A stretch of 64,000 nucleotides of DNA from Nitrospirales bacterium LBB_01. Its GTDB lineage: Bacteria; Nitrospirota; Thermodesulfovibrionia; Thermodesulfovibrionales; Magnetobacteriaceae. Location of the stretch: the NCBI GenBank assembly GCA_004376055.2, contig CP049016.1, forward strand, positions 2,480,001-2,544,000. The letters run 5' to 3'. The first letter of the stretch is position 1. Each line of letters opens with the position of its first letter. Of the stretch, positions 35,665 through 44,621 are shown one piece after another. The notes beneath the pieces are model-generated. The model did not search any database. It was not told the DNA's origin and saw only the letters and a program-made list of their open reading frames with translations. The position numbers and the translations under genes are program-made.

Positions 35665-37653
35665 TTACGTTTTAAGCAGCTCCCTTGCGACTTTGAGTAT
35701 ATTTGAGGCAGTGAAACCGAAGTGTTCAAATAAAACATCTGAGGGAGCTGAAAGCCCAAATCTGTCAACACCGATTACTTTGCCCTTAAGTCCTACATAC
35801 TTGTACCAGCTAAGCGATGAGGCGGCCTCAACCGCTATTCGTTTTTCAACAGATGGAGGGAACACCTGACTTTTATAATCATCCATCTGTTTTTCAAACA
35901 GCTCAAAAGAAGCCATGTTTACAATTCTGACAGCCGCACCTTCTTTAACCAACTCCTCGTAGGCTTCAAGGGTGCAGTGAATCTCTGAGCCTGAAGCCAT
36001 AAGAATCAACTCTGGCGGTTTCCCGGAATCGGCAAGAACGTATGCTCCCTTGTATATGCCGCGTGCCTTAGCATACTTATTTCTATCAATAACGGGCACA
36101 TTTTGACGGGTAAGAACAAGGGCTGTTGTGCCGTAACCGTGCTGAAGGATATATTGCCACGCACGTACAGTTTCGTTGGCGTCTGCCGGACGAATCACAG
36201 TAAGCTCAGGAATCGCCCTCATCGTTGTTAACTGTTCTACAGGGTGGTGACTTGGGCCATCCTCGCCAACCCCTATGGAGTCATGAGTTAGTATAAAGAT
36301 TGCCTTAAGTCCCATCATAGAGCACATTCTGACAGAGGGCATCATGTAGCTTGAAAACACAAGATACGTGCCCACATAAGGAATCAAACACCGACTAAGG
36401 GCAATACCGGTAGCAATGGAGGCCATAGAAAACTCTCGTATTCCAAAGTGAATGTTGCGTCCGCTTTCGCCGGGCGCAAAGATGGGTTTACCTTTTATAA
36501 ATGTCTGATTAGACGGCGAAAGGTCAGCAGAGCCTCCAAGCAGATTCAAAAGCGTACCAGCCAGCGCATTAACTACAGCGCCTGAGGCTGTCCGTGTTGC
36601 TACGGATTTGCCGGGTTCATAGACAGGAAGCAGCGTTCCCAGGTCAACGTTTATTTTCCCGCTCATAAAGGTGTCCCAAAGTTCCGCTTCCTTTGGGAAT
36701 GCTTGTCTATACCTGTCAAGCAAATCAAGCCAGCGGCTTTGTTGTTTAGCTCCCTCACTGATAGCAGTCCGGCAGTGCTCAAGAGCCTCTTTGGGCACGT
36801 AAAATTCCTCTTGAGGCCAGTTAAAGTGCGCCTTTGTGGCTTTCACCTCATCAGTGCCAAGCGGCGCTCCGTGAATATCGGCGCTGTCTTGTTTATTTGG
36901 GCTGCCATATCCAAGATGTGTCTTAACTATTATGATAGATGGGCGATTTTTCTCTGCCTTTGCTTTTTCAATTACCTCGTAAAGTTCCTCATGGTTGTAT
37001 CCATCAGCGTACTGCACGTGCCAGTGTTGGGACTCAAATCTCATTCCAACATCCTCTGTGAAAGTTAAATCCGTTGAGCCGTCTATGGTTGTCTTGTTTG
37101 CAGAGTACAGGTAGATAAGTTTGCCGAGTTTCAGGTGTCCGGCTATTGAGGAGGCCTCATAAGAAACTCCCTCCATAATGTCGCCATCGCTGACTATGCC
37201 GTATATATTGTAATCTACGAGGTCAAAGCCGGGACGGTTAAACGTATCGGCAAGATATTTCTCTGCCATTGCCATTCCCACCCCAACAGCAAATCCAAAC
37301 CCGAGCGGTCCTGTTGAAACCTCCACGCCCGTTGACAAACAGTACTCAGGGTGCCCTGGAGTGCAGCTATCCATTTTTCGGAAATTCTTTATATCATCAA
37401 TAGATATATTATATCCGGTTAAATACAGCAAACTATACAGCATCATAGACCCATGCCCCGCAGAGAGTATAAATCTGTCTCTGTTAGGCCATACGGCATC
37501 TTTTGGGTTATGTTTTAAAAACTTTGTCCACAACACGTAAGCCATGTCAGCATCACCCATAGGCATACCGGGGTGCCCTGAATTTGCCCTCTGCACCGCA
37601 TCAATAGCAAGCATCCTTATGGTGTTGACACATAGCTCATCTACTTTGTTCAT
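35665..37653 (-). CDS. tkt: transketolase
   Basis: Transketolase (about 662 residues), the thiamine-diphosphate enzyme of the pentose phosphate and Calvin pathways. Visible: IDAVQRANSGHPGMPMGDADM, SAGHGSMMLYSLLYLTGY, the ThDP motif VSDGDIMEGVSYEASSIAGH, GEDGPSHHPVEQL and the C-terminal domain. I start at ATG 37653 because GGAGG is well placed before it; a TTG five codons upstream uses the ribosome-binding site itself. Single gene, convergent with the DUF4412-like gene. Confidence 0.96.
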   Translation of the reverse strand: MNKVDELCVNTIRMLAIDAVQRANSGHPGMPMGDADMAYVLWTKFLKHNPKDAVWPNRDRFILSAGHGSMMLYSLLYLTGYNISIDDIKNFRKMDSCTPGHPEYCLSTGVEVSTGPLGFGFAVGVGMAMAEKYLADTFNRPGFDLVDYNIYGIVSDGDIMEGVSYEASSIAGHLKLGKLIYLYSANKTTIDGSTDLTFTEDVGMRFESQHWHVQYADGYNHEELYEVIEKAKAEKNRPSIIIVKTHLGYGSPNKQDSADIHGAPLGTDEVKATKAHFNWPQEEFYVPKEALEHCRTAISEGAKQQSRWLDLLDRYRQAFPKEAELWDTFMSGKINVDLGTLLPVYEPGKSVATRTASGAVVNALAGTLLNLLGGSADLSPSNQTFIKGKPIFAPGESGRNIHFGIREFSMASIATGIALSRCLIPYVGTYLVFSSYMMPSVRMCSMMGLKAIFILTHDSIGVGEDGPSHHPVEQLTTMRAIPELTVIRPADANETVRAWQYILQHGYGTTALVLTRQNVPVIDRNKYAKARGIYKGAYVLADSGKPPELILMASGSEIHCTLEAYEELVKEGAAVRIVNMASFELFEKQMDDYKSQVFPPSVEKRIAVEAASSLSWYKYVGLKGKVIGVDRFGLSAPSDVLFEHFGFTASNILKVARELLKT

Positions 37654-37751
37654 TATACAAGCCTCCAAAAAATTTTGTAGTATTAAGTTTATTCCTTATG
37701 CAGCTGATTTGTCAACGTTGATGTGATTGAATTAAAAAATACTGCATCCTG

Positions 37752-37780
37752 TTTACAAAGCTATCAACTTAGACTATTAT
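37752..37780 (+). promoter_or_regulatory. possible promoter of the rubrerythrin gene
   Basis: TTTACA at 37752-37757, 17-base spacer and TATTAT at 37775-37780, about 45 bases before the ATG at 37825. An overlapping TATAAT at 37778-37783 would give a longer spacer. Confidence 0.45.
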
Positions 37781-37824
37781 AATTAAGGGGTAACGATTAA
37801 ATTTCTGAGGAGGATATAACTACG

Positions 37825-38400
37825 ATGAAAAGTTTAAAGGGAACAAAAACGGAGAAAAATCTGCTTGCTTCATTTGCCGGTGAATCTCAGGCCAGAAACC
37901 GTTATTCATATTTTTCAAAGGCAGCAAAAAAAGAGGGTTACGAGCAAATTTCTGCTATATTTGCTGAAACTGCCGAAAACGAAAAAGAACATGCCAAGAG
38001 CTTTTTTAAGTTTTTAGAGGGAGGAGACGCTGAGATTACAGCAACATTTCCAGCAGGTGTTATTGCCGATACAAAGGCTAACCTCAAAGCCTCAGCCGAT
38101 GGCGAACTCCATGAGCATACAGTGTTGTATCCTGAGTTTGCAAAGGTTGCAGATGAGGAGGGATTCCCTGCCGTTGCCTCAGCTTTCAGAGCGATAGCGA
38201 TGGTTGAGAAAGAACACGAAAAAAGATACCGTGCACTGTTAAGTAATATTGAAAAGAATGAGGTCTTTAGCCGCAAATCAAAAGTAAAATGGAAATGCAG
38301 AAACTGCGGTTTTATCGTAGAAGGTAACAATGCGCCTGATAACTGCCCGGCATGTAACCATTCAAAAGCACATTTTGAAATTGCAGCGGAAAATTATTGA
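37825..38400 (+). CDS. rbr: rubrerythrin
   Basis: 191-residue rubrerythrin: diiron four-helix bundle ([56 protein letters not shown] with the ExxH ligands) and a C-terminal rubredoxin-like site ([13 protein letters not shown] ... [12 protein letters not shown]). It reduces hydrogen peroxide in anaerobes and microaerophiles. GAGGAGG precedes the ATG. Stands alone, with a hairpin after its stop. Confidence 0.96.
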   Translation: MKSLKGTKTEKNLLASFAGESQARNRYSYFSKAAKKEGYEQISAIFAETAENEKEHAKSFFKFLEGGDAEITATFPAGVIADTKANLKASADGELHEHTVLYPEFAKVADEEGFPAVASAFRAIAMVEKEHEKRYRALLSNIEKNEVFSRKSKVKWKCRNCGFIVEGNNAPDNCPACNHSKAHFEIAAENY

Positions 38401-38424
38401 GTTACGCGATTTGCTAACTGTAGG

Positions 38425-38446
38425 GGGCAGCCACTTGTGGCTGCCC
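38425..38446 (+). terminator. perfect hairpin between convergent genes, possible bidirectional terminator
   Basis: GGGCAGCCAC/GTGGCTGCCC pair around a two-base loop, 24 bases after the rubrerythrin stop and just before the 3' end of the convergent gene at 38453. There is no good U tract (AAAT follows), so it might instead be a dispersed palindromic repeat. Confidence 0.4.
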
Positions 38447-38452
38447 AAATAG

Positions 38453-38812
38453 CTATGGCATGTTAACTTTCAACTCATAACCGCCCAGAGCGACACTCCC
38501 TGCTATACCCTCATCCCAAAGCAGACCCATCACTTTTTGTTTTGCTCTTTCAGGCACCATCACAATTAACTTTACGCCTTTACCGGAAAGCTGCTTCCAC
38601 CGTTTGGCGCTTTCCGCTGTTATGGTGCTATCAGTTTCAACCACCACCACACCTACAGTCATCCCGTAGTTATTCAAAATCAAATCAGGATACATGCCCT
38701 CAAATTTGTTTTCCTTATTGAAGTTTGTGAGAACCTCGGTATATTCCCGCGATAGCTTTTGCTTTAAATACATTAACAGCCAGTCATGAAATATCTTTTC
38801 TTCTGATTCCAT
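38453..38812 (-). CDS. small PD-(D/E)XK-like protein, start embedded in a nifA-type 3' remnant
   Basis: 119 residues: EEKIFHDWLLMYLKQKLSREY, then MYPDLILNNYGMTVGVVVVETDSTITAESAKRW and KGVKLIVMVPERAKQKVM. The P-D ... E-x-D pattern on beta strands recalls PD-(D/E)XK nuclease-like folds, but the last catalytic Lys is not clear and no activity can be claimed. Its first ten codons lie, in another frame, in a sequence that is 86% identical by eye to the last codons of the NifA-like gene at 42226 (see the remnant entry). It lies 48 bases after the REC-kinase gene on the same strand. Confidence 0.55.
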   Translation of the reverse strand: MESEEKIFHDWLLMYLKQKLSREYTEVLTNFNKENKFEGMYPDLILNNYGMTVGVVVVETDSTITAESAKRWKQLSGKGVKLIVMVPERAKQKVMGLLWDEGIAGSVALGGYELKVNMP

Positions 38813-38875
38813 ATTTTCTCACCTTATATTAATCTGTCTCGGCGTTATGCCAAGAGAAGGTTAGCCGCCCGCAGA
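38784..38875 (-). pseudogene. 3'-end remnant of a nifA-type activator gene
   Basis: Plus-strand bases 38784-38855 align with 42226-42298, the C-terminal Fis-type helix-turn-helix codons of the NifA-like gene, with about ten differences in 72 positions including a one-base deletion; the alignment weakens but continues to about 38875 with a further two-base insertion. The helix LGITPRQI can still be read, but the frame is broken on both sides. The remnant sits at the 3' end of the REC-kinase gene, whose last codons run into it. Confidence 0.7.
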
Positions 38876-40102
38876 CGGAAGCTCTATCGTAAAGACTGCT
38901 CCATTGGTTTCATTGGAGGCATAAAGTCTGCCGCCCATGTTGCTCTCTATAATTATCTTTGACATGTAGAGTCCAATCCCTGTGCTCTCTTCTCCCTTTG
39001 TCGTAAAATACGGCTCAAAGAGTTTTTCGAGGATTTCATCTGGAATCCCTCCGCCGTTGTCTTTTATTTCAACTTTCAACATATCGTCTGACTTTGATAA
39101 CTCTACCGAAATCTCTCCGCTCTGTCCATCATTAAAATATCCCTCTTTTTTCTTTTTGTTGATGGCATCTCTTGCATTACATAAGATATTGAGTATCACC
39201 TGTTTGAATTCATTTTTAAATCCCTCTGTCATTAGCTCCGGTTTACACAGGCATATCTCCTGCCGATGACTCTCCGGCGGCTGTTTTATAGCACCAGGAT
39301 ATGTACACGATAAGGTAATATGTATGTCAATTTTTTTGAACAGGTCATAAATTAGGTAGATAACTTCTCTTATGGCGGTGTTTATCCCAAAGGGCATCTT
39401 TATCTTGCCGGGTTTAAAAAAATTTGTGAAACTGTCAATCGTCTCAGACATGAAAGTTATTTGCTTTAAGGTGCGTTGTACCATATCTGACATATAGCCA
39501 GCATCAAGCTCGCCGTCTTCAAAAACAGCCTCTGCGTTTTGCACAATCAGGGCAATGACGTTAAGAGGCTGCCGCCACTGGTGAGCTATTGCGCCTATCA
39601 TCTCACCCACTGTAGCCATCTTGGACTGCTGTATTAACATATAGTCCTTCTGTTTGCTGCGTTGTACCTCTTCTTTTACTCTTGCCTCCAGTGTCCTGTT
39701 TAATTCCTTCAATTGGCTTTCCATTTCGTGTCTGTAAAGCGCCATCTCTATATGTGTCTGTAAGTCAGTGTCTTGAAACGGTTTAAGTAAATACCCAAAC
39801 GGGTCTGTTATCTTTGCCCTCTCAAGAAGGGTATTGTTAACGTGAGACGTTAGGAAAATAATCGGAATATCATGAGCTTTATGTATCCTCTGCGCGGCCT
39901 CTATTCCATCCATTTGCCCGCTAAGCAATATGTCCATAATAACTATATCAGGACCGTAAATCAGTGCCTTTTCTACCGCCAGCTCACCCGATGGCACTAT
40001 GGCGGTCACAACGAAACCCATTTCCTGCACAGCCATCTTTATCCTGTTTGCGATAATGAACTCGTCTTCTACAATTAACACGGATTTTTTATCCATTGGC
40101 AT
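38861..40102 (-). CDS. response regulator-histidine kinase fusion (REC-HisKA-HATPase)
   Basis: 413 residues. N-terminal receiver (SVLIVEDEFIIANRIK, phospho-acceptor D57 in IVIMDILLSGQ, Lys in YLLKPFQ), a short coiled coil, then a kinase of the HWRQPL class: GAIAHQWRQPLN as H-box, N-box VILNILCNARDAIN, G1 DNGGGIPDEI and G2 TGIGLYMSKIIIE. Such proteins take phosphate from a sensor and may pass it on. Its start overlaps the end of the PAS kinase gene by 14 bases. The last residues (SAGG) are encoded within the nifA-type remnant, so its C-terminus may have been altered. Confidence 0.85.
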   Translation of the reverse strand: MPMDKKSVLIVEDEFIIANRIKMAVQEMGFVVTAIVPSGELAVEKALIYGPDIVIMDILLSGQMDGIEAAQRIHKAHDIPIIFLTSHVNNTLLERAKITDPFGYLLKPFQDTDLQTHIEMALYRHEMESQLKELNRTLEARVKEEVQRSKQKDYMLIQQSKMATVGEMIGAIAHQWRQPLNVIALIVQNAEAVFEDGELDAGYMSDMVQRTLKQITFMSETIDSFTNFFKPGKIKMPFGINTAIREVIYLIYDLFKKIDIHITLSCTYPGAIKQPPESHRQEICLCKPELMTEGFKNEFKQVILNILCNARDAINKKKKEGYFNDGQSGEISVELSKSDDMLKVEIKDNGGGIPDEILEKLFEPYFTTKGEESTGIGLYMSKIIIESNMGGRLYASNETNGAVFTIELPSAGG

Positions 40103-41879
40103 TCTCCTGAGCCATAAACCGCACCTTTATTTCTGTTCCCCTGTCCCTGTGTAATTCTATCTCGCCTCCAAGCTGGGTTTGTGAGATCCCTGTTATCAAC
40201 TGAAAGCCGAGAGTTTCAGTGTCCCACATATCCAAAGTTTCAGGGATGCCAAGTCCGTCGTCTCTGACAATAAGCTCTATTCTGCCATCTGCTATTTGAT
40301 GCAGCCCTATGTATATCTCTCCAATTTTCCCCTCGGGAAATGCATACTTTATTGCATTGGTGAGAAGTTCATTAATCAATAATCCGCAAGGTACTGCTGT
40401 ATTTATTCCTAAAATCACATCGCCTACGTCAACTTTTAGGTTTATGCCAGACAAGTTATCAGTGTAAGTGTCGTAAAGTGTCTTTACAAGCTTACTGACG
40501 TAATCTCTGAAATCAACATTAACCATGTCTTTGGAACGGTAGAGCATCTCGTGAACTGAGGAGATAGACCTTATACGATTCTCTGTGTCTTTAAATATCT
40601 TTAATGAATCGGCATCTTTGATGTAATAACTTTGCATTTTAAGAAGACTTGAGATTATCGTCAAATTGTTTTTAACCCTGTGATGGATTTCACCAACCAG
40701 CATCTCTTTTTCTTTAAGCGACGACTTTATCAGTTCCTCCGCCTTTTTCAGTTCCGTTATGTCATGGAATAATGCGAATTTTGATACCGAGCCGTCTTTG
40801 TTTTTTATCGGAGTGTCGTATCTGTGATATGTCTTTTCGTTTCTGGGATAATACCACTCCCAGTATATCGTTTTCCCTGAAAAAACCTCCTCACGTCTGC
40901 ACCATGGACACGGCTCCGATTTTTCGTGAAAATACTCGTAACACGTCCGTCCGGCTACCATACCGAACTCTCGCTCTACTACAGGATTTACGTATTGAAG
41001 TTCACAGTTCTGATTGGTGATATAAATACCATTGTCTATGTTTTCCATAATAGAAGTTAGCTTATCTCTTTCTATCCGGAGTTCCTCTTCTATCATCTTT
41101 TGATGGGTTATATCACGGGCAACGGCGTATATCCTGCCGTCTTCTAAAACCGGCCCTGCCATCCACGACAATGTTTTGAGGGAACCGTCTTTACAAAAAT
41201 AACGGTTTTCAAAATCTTTTGTAGTCAAGCCTTTTATTTGTTTCTCTATTTCAACAAGTGATTCTGCACGGTCATCAGGATGGATAAACTCCATCAATGG
41301 TCTTGATAGTAATTCGCTTTCTGTAAACCCAAGTACTTTTTCAAACATCGGGTTGACCTGCTTGAAATAACCGTCTGTTGAGGCAATACAGTTCATATCA
41401 AGGGATTCATTGAAAAACTTGTCGCGTTCGGCAATAATCTGCTTGCGTTTAGTTATATCACGAAATATGCCTATAAGAAATTTCTCTTTTTCTATTGTAA
41501 CCATTTTAGCGTTGACCTCAACCCAAACATACGAACCATCTGACCTTACCACCCTGTTTTCAATCGGCTGGGCTGGTATCCCATTTCTTGACTCGGCAAC
41601 ATGCTGATGGAATGTCTTCTTAGAATAATCTTCTATATTGGAGGGGTGTAGCTGTGACTGATGCATACCGATGATTTCCTCTATCGGTTTCATAAGGAGC
41701 TTTGATGCAGATTGGTTAGCGTCAACAATTATCCCTGTCTCTATGTCTGCGATAAAAACCGCATCCGGCATCCCTTCAAAGAGAATCCTTAGAAGCTCCT
41801 CGGCATGTCTTGCCTTCATATTGAGTATTGTGTCCTTCACGTTATAAGCATACCTGCTGCATAAATTTCCCCATAACAT
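40089..41879 (-). CDS. multi-PAS sensor histidine kinase (HisKA_2/HWE class)
   Basis: 596 residues without membrane helices: three PAS domains with PAC ends (about 25-145, IFRDITKRKQ; 150-270, VARDITHQKM; 275-390, LFHDITELKK), then a HisKA_2 H-box EIHHRVKNNLTIISSLL, N-box LLINELLTNAIKYAF and DDGLGIPE. The third PAS carries ...PCPWCRREEVF, a small Cys pair possibly binding metal or redox cofactor. Cytoplasmic sensor; signal unknown. The overlap with the following REC-kinase gene indicates a shared pathway. An alternative start is the Met near residue 22. Confidence 0.85.
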   Translation of the reverse strand: MLWGNLCSRYAYNVKDTILNMKARHAEELLRILFEGMPDAVFIADIETGIIVDANQSASKLLMKPIEEIIGMHQSQLHPSNIEDYSKKTFHQHVAESRNGIPAQPIENRVVRSDGSYVWVEVNAKMVTIEKEKFLIGIFRDITKRKQIIAERDKFFNESLDMNCIASTDGYFKQVNPMFEKVLGFTESELLSRPLMEFIHPDDRAESLVEIEKQIKGLTTKDFENRYFCKDGSLKTLSWMAGPVLEDGRIYAVARDITHQKMIEEELRIERDKLTSIMENIDNGIYITNQNCELQYVNPVVEREFGMVAGRTCYEYFHEKSEPCPWCRREEVFSGKTIYWEWYYPRNEKTYHRYDTPIKNKDGSVSKFALFHDITELKKAEELIKSSLKEKEMLVGEIHHRVKNNLTIISSLLKMQSYYIKDADSLKIFKDTENRIRSISSVHEMLYRSKDMVNVDFRDYVSKLVKTLYDTYTDNLSGINLKVDVGDVILGINTAVPCGLLINELLTNAIKYAFPEGKIGEIYIGLHQIADGRIELIVRDDGLGIPETLDMWDTETLGFQLITGISQTQLGGEIELHRDRGTEIKVRFMAQENANG

Positions 41880-42050
41880 GTTCTAAACTCAGTTAATTCA
41901 TTCCTTTTAAGACAAAGGAACTTTTATCACATTACCTAAGCTATATTAGCACATATACATTACTGGTTACTACTGTGGAAAGGCGGGGGACAGGGCAAAC
42001 GCATTTGAAAAAATATTAATTGCTTATGCCCTTAGCTCCGCAAAGAAAAA

Positions 42051-42173
42051 ACTGGATTCCTGCCTTCGCAGGAATGACAAGGAAAAGAGGAACGACAAGG
42101 AAAAGAAGAACAACAGAGAGAGAAAAGCATCCCCCCTTTGTCATTCCCGCCTACGAGCGGGAATCCAGTCCTT
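42051..42173 (+). repeat. REPIN-like inverted repeat, copy 2
   Basis: Same element as at 1421: left arm 42052-42078 identical to the left arm of copy 1, right arm 42140-42168 (ATTCCCGC CTACGA GCGGGAAT). The inner segment is longer and A/G-rich. It occupies the 346-base gap between the PAS kinase and the NifA-like gene; the rest of that gap (41880-42050, 42174-42225) shows nothing I can assign. Confidence 0.8.
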
Positions 42174-42225
42174 CTTTCTGACCCATCAATTACTTTTTTG
42201 AAAGATACTTGAGTCTATCGGTCAA

Positions 42226-43710
42226 TCATGAAACATCTTTTCTGCTGATTCCGTATTTTTTTATCTTATATCCAATCTGTCTTGGTGTTATGCCAAGAAG
42301 GTCAGCGGCCCGGGCATGTACCCAGCCGGCATTTTCCAGCGCCTCGGTTATTTTACTTTTTTCCGTGTCGGTTAGCGACAGTGTTGTCTTGTTTGCAATG
42401 GCAGCCTGATTAAGCACCCTAATATTTAGTGGCAAATGTTTTACTCTTACTATATCTTCAGGCGACATTATCACGATTCGTTCGACAGTGTTTTCAAGTT
42501 CACGCACATTACCGGGCCAGTGGTACTGTTTCATTAAGTTTAATGCCTCATCACTCAACTCCAAAGTCCTGTCATTTTCTTTATTGAATTTTTTTAGGAA
42601 ATGCTCGATTAACTCCGTAATGTCTTCCATGCGCTCACGCATTGGAGGCAGACAAATCGGCACTACATTTAACCTATAGTATAAATCCTCCCTAAAGCTG
42701 TTTTGAGAGACGAGCAGTTGAAGATTTTTTGACGTAGCGGCAATAACTCTTACGTCAATCTTAATGGTTTTTTCACTCCCGATGCGTTCAAATTCCCTCT
42801 CCTGAAGCACGCGCAGAATCTTTGGTTGAAGGGACATGCTTAAATCCCCTATCTCATCAAGAAATATGGTTCCCTTGTGGGCCAGCTCAAAGCGCCCCCT
42901 TCTTGAGGTCATTGCCCCCGTAAATGCCCCCTTATCGTGCCCAAAGAGTTCCGCCTCAAGAAGTCCCTCAGGGATTGATGCACAGTTAAACTTTATAAAC
43001 GCTCCATTGCTTTGCTTTCCCATGTAGTGAAGTGCCCGCGCTATCAGTTCTTTCCCTGTGCCGCTTTCTCCTGTTATTAAAACTGTGGCTTTTGTTTTTG
43101 CCACTCGATGTACTGCTTCAAATACGTCCTGCATAGCACCTGAGCTTCCTATCACGTTATCTATCCGGTATTTTCCCTTAAGCTCAAGTTTAAGGGATTC
43201 CCGTTCCTGAATCAGAGTTTGTTTTTCAGTCTCGACCTTTTCGGAAAGCTCCGTCCACTGGGTAATCAGCGAGGCTATGATTTTAAGCAGGCGTAAGTCC
43301 TCATCCAGCGATACTTTGGTAAAGTCCCTGTAAATTCTGTAGGCGCTTAAAACTCCTATTATTTCTCTCTTTGATTTCATAGGCACACAGAGAAACGCTT
43401 TTTTTTCACTGTGCTGCGAGTCATCACCGGCGTTTGGAATCACAACCGGATATCCGGATTTTGCTACGTTTGCCTCTATACTTTCTGAGGGGAGGTATTT
43501 GCCGTTTTTTATCTCATCAGCGCTCAGACCGTGTGCAGCTTTTATAACGAGCCGCCCGTTTTCTTTAAGCGCTATGGCTCCCATTTCCATGTCAAGAAAC
43601 ACGGAAAGAACTTTTAGTGCGTTTTTAAGTGTTTTAGCAATCTCAAGCGATGAGCCCAATATCTTGCTTATCTCATATATTGCAGATAGTTCAAGAGAGC
43701 TTCTGTCCAT
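42226..43710 (-). CDS. nifA: NifA-like sigma-54-dependent activator
   Basis: 494 residues: N-terminal GAF (about 1-155), linker, AAA+ domain (about 190-415) with Walker [15 protein letters not shown], the sigma-54 contact loop GAFTGA, Walker [11 protein letters not shown] and [15 protein letters not shown], then a Fis-type HTH ([26 protein letters not shown]). This order and the HTH sequence fit NifA, the activator of nitrogen-fixation genes. The cysteine motif of oxygen-sensitive NifA between AAA+ and HTH is missing. No nif genes lie in the window, so the name is a best fit among NtrC-family activators. radC lies four bases upstream. Confidence 0.75.
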   Translation of the reverse strand: MDRSSLELSAIYEISKILGSSLEIAKTLKNALKVLSVFLDMEMGAIALKENGRLVIKAAHGLSADEIKNGKYLPSESIEANVAKSGYPVVIPNAGDDSQHSEKKAFLCVPMKSKREIIGVLSAYRIYRDFTKVSLDEDLRLLKIIASLITQWTELSEKVETEKQTLIQERESLKLELKGKYRIDNVIGSSGAMQDVFEAVHRVAKTKATVLITGESGTGKELIARALHYMGKQSNGAFIKFNCASIPEGLLEAELFGHDKGAFTGAMTSRRGRFELAHKGTIFLDEIGDLSMSLQPKILRVLQEREFERIGSEKTIKIDVRVIAATSKNLQLLVSQNSFREDLYYRLNVVPICLPPMRERMEDITELIEHFLKKFNKENDRTLELSDEALNLMKQYHWPGNVRELENTVERIVIMSPEDIVRVKHLPLNIRVLNQAAIANKTTLSLTDTEKSKITEALENAGWVHARAADLLGITPRQIGYKIKKYGISRKDVS

Positions 43711-43714
43711 CGTG

Positions 43715-44464
43715 TTATAATAATCCTTTTTCTTTGAAACTAAAATATGCGTATCTGTTTACGATTATATGGTCATGGATTTCTATGGTGAGAGTTTTTG
43801 CTGTCTCCACAAGGTGCTGTGTGTGCCTAATATCGTCATCTGAGGGTTCAATTTTTCCCTCCGGGTGGTTATGAACATAGATAATCGCAGTGGAGTTATA
43901 TTTCAGTGCGATTTCAAATATGTTTCTAAAATGTACATAGACATAGTTTACGGTTCCCTCGCTTATTATCTCCTCAGCTACGATTTTGTTTTGAGAGTTT
44001 AAAAATAATGTCATAGCAGCTTCTTTTTTGTAAGCGCCCAATTTTGTCCTTAAATAGTCAACGACGTCAAGCGGGGTATTAATGGTTTTTCTGTAGATTT
44101 GTTTTTCATTTAAATATTTTGTGCTTAAGTCTTTAACAAGTTTTATTAAAACTGCGCTCTGAATACCTATGCCTTCGATTTCAAGCAGTTGATCTATTGT
44201 GGAGTCTAAAACCTCGGCAAGGTTACCGAAGGTTTTAATTAATTTTTTTGCCTCAGGTTTAACATCTCTTTGTGAACGTGTGTATGTAAGAAGCAGCTCA
44301 AGCGCCTCATAGTCGGCTAAAGAACCGATTCCGGCTTTAATGTACCTTTGCCGCAGCCGCTTTCTATGGCCTATATGACCTGGTTGCGTATTGTTTGTGG
44401 AGGTTTTATCTTTCATATAGAGAAGAAGCGTTGTGTCTAATGTTTGCCCAGTCCTATCACACAT
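43715..44464 (-). CDS. radC: RadC-family JAB/MPN-domain protein
   Basis: 249 residues: GHRKRLRQRYIKAG start, a helix-hairpin-helix region (LLEIEGIGIQSAVLIKLV) and the JAMM metal site HNHPEGKIEPSDDD after IIYVHNHP. Family is linked to DNA repair/uptake by history but without proven activity. An internal Met 12 codons on (44428) may be the true start. It lies four bases before nifA on the same strand, suggesting cotranscription. Confidence 0.88.
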   Translation of the reverse strand: MCDRTGQTLDTTLLLYMKDKTSTNNTQPGHIGHRKRLRQRYIKAGIGSLADYEALELLLTYTRSQRDVKPEAKKLIKTFGNLAEVLDSTIDQLLEIEGIGIQSAVLIKLVKDLSTKYLNEKQIYRKTINTPLDVVDYLRTKLGAYKKEAAMTLFLNSQNKIVAEEIISEGTVNYVYVHFRNIFEIALKYNSTAIIYVHNHPEGKIEPSDDDIRHTQHLVETAKTLTIEIHDHIIVNRYAYFSFKEKGLL

Positions 44465-44584
44465 TTCCCTTTTGCTCTTATCGAACCTTCCATTCTACCA
44501 TCTGTCTCTGTTTTTAAGAGTAGATGATAAAACAAATCTGGGCTATCTTGCAACATACGTTTCTTAATTTAAGCAAAAAGTGCT

Positions 44585-44614
44585 TTGTAGCAAAAACGGA
44601 TTATATAGTATAAT
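44585..44614 (+). promoter_or_regulatory. promoter of the hybrid kinase operon, leaderless configuration
   Basis: TTGTAG at 44585-44590, 18-base spacer and perfect TATAAT at 44609-44614, ending seven bases before the ATG at 44622. No ribosome-binding site exists before that ATG. Confidence 0.5.
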
Positions 44615-44621
44615 AGTACCA

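Noticed and set aside
42226-43710. Oxygen-sensing cysteine motif in the NifA-like protein
   Set aside because: The region between the AAA+ domain and the HTH contains no cysteines, so oxygen sensing of the rhizobial type is not supported.
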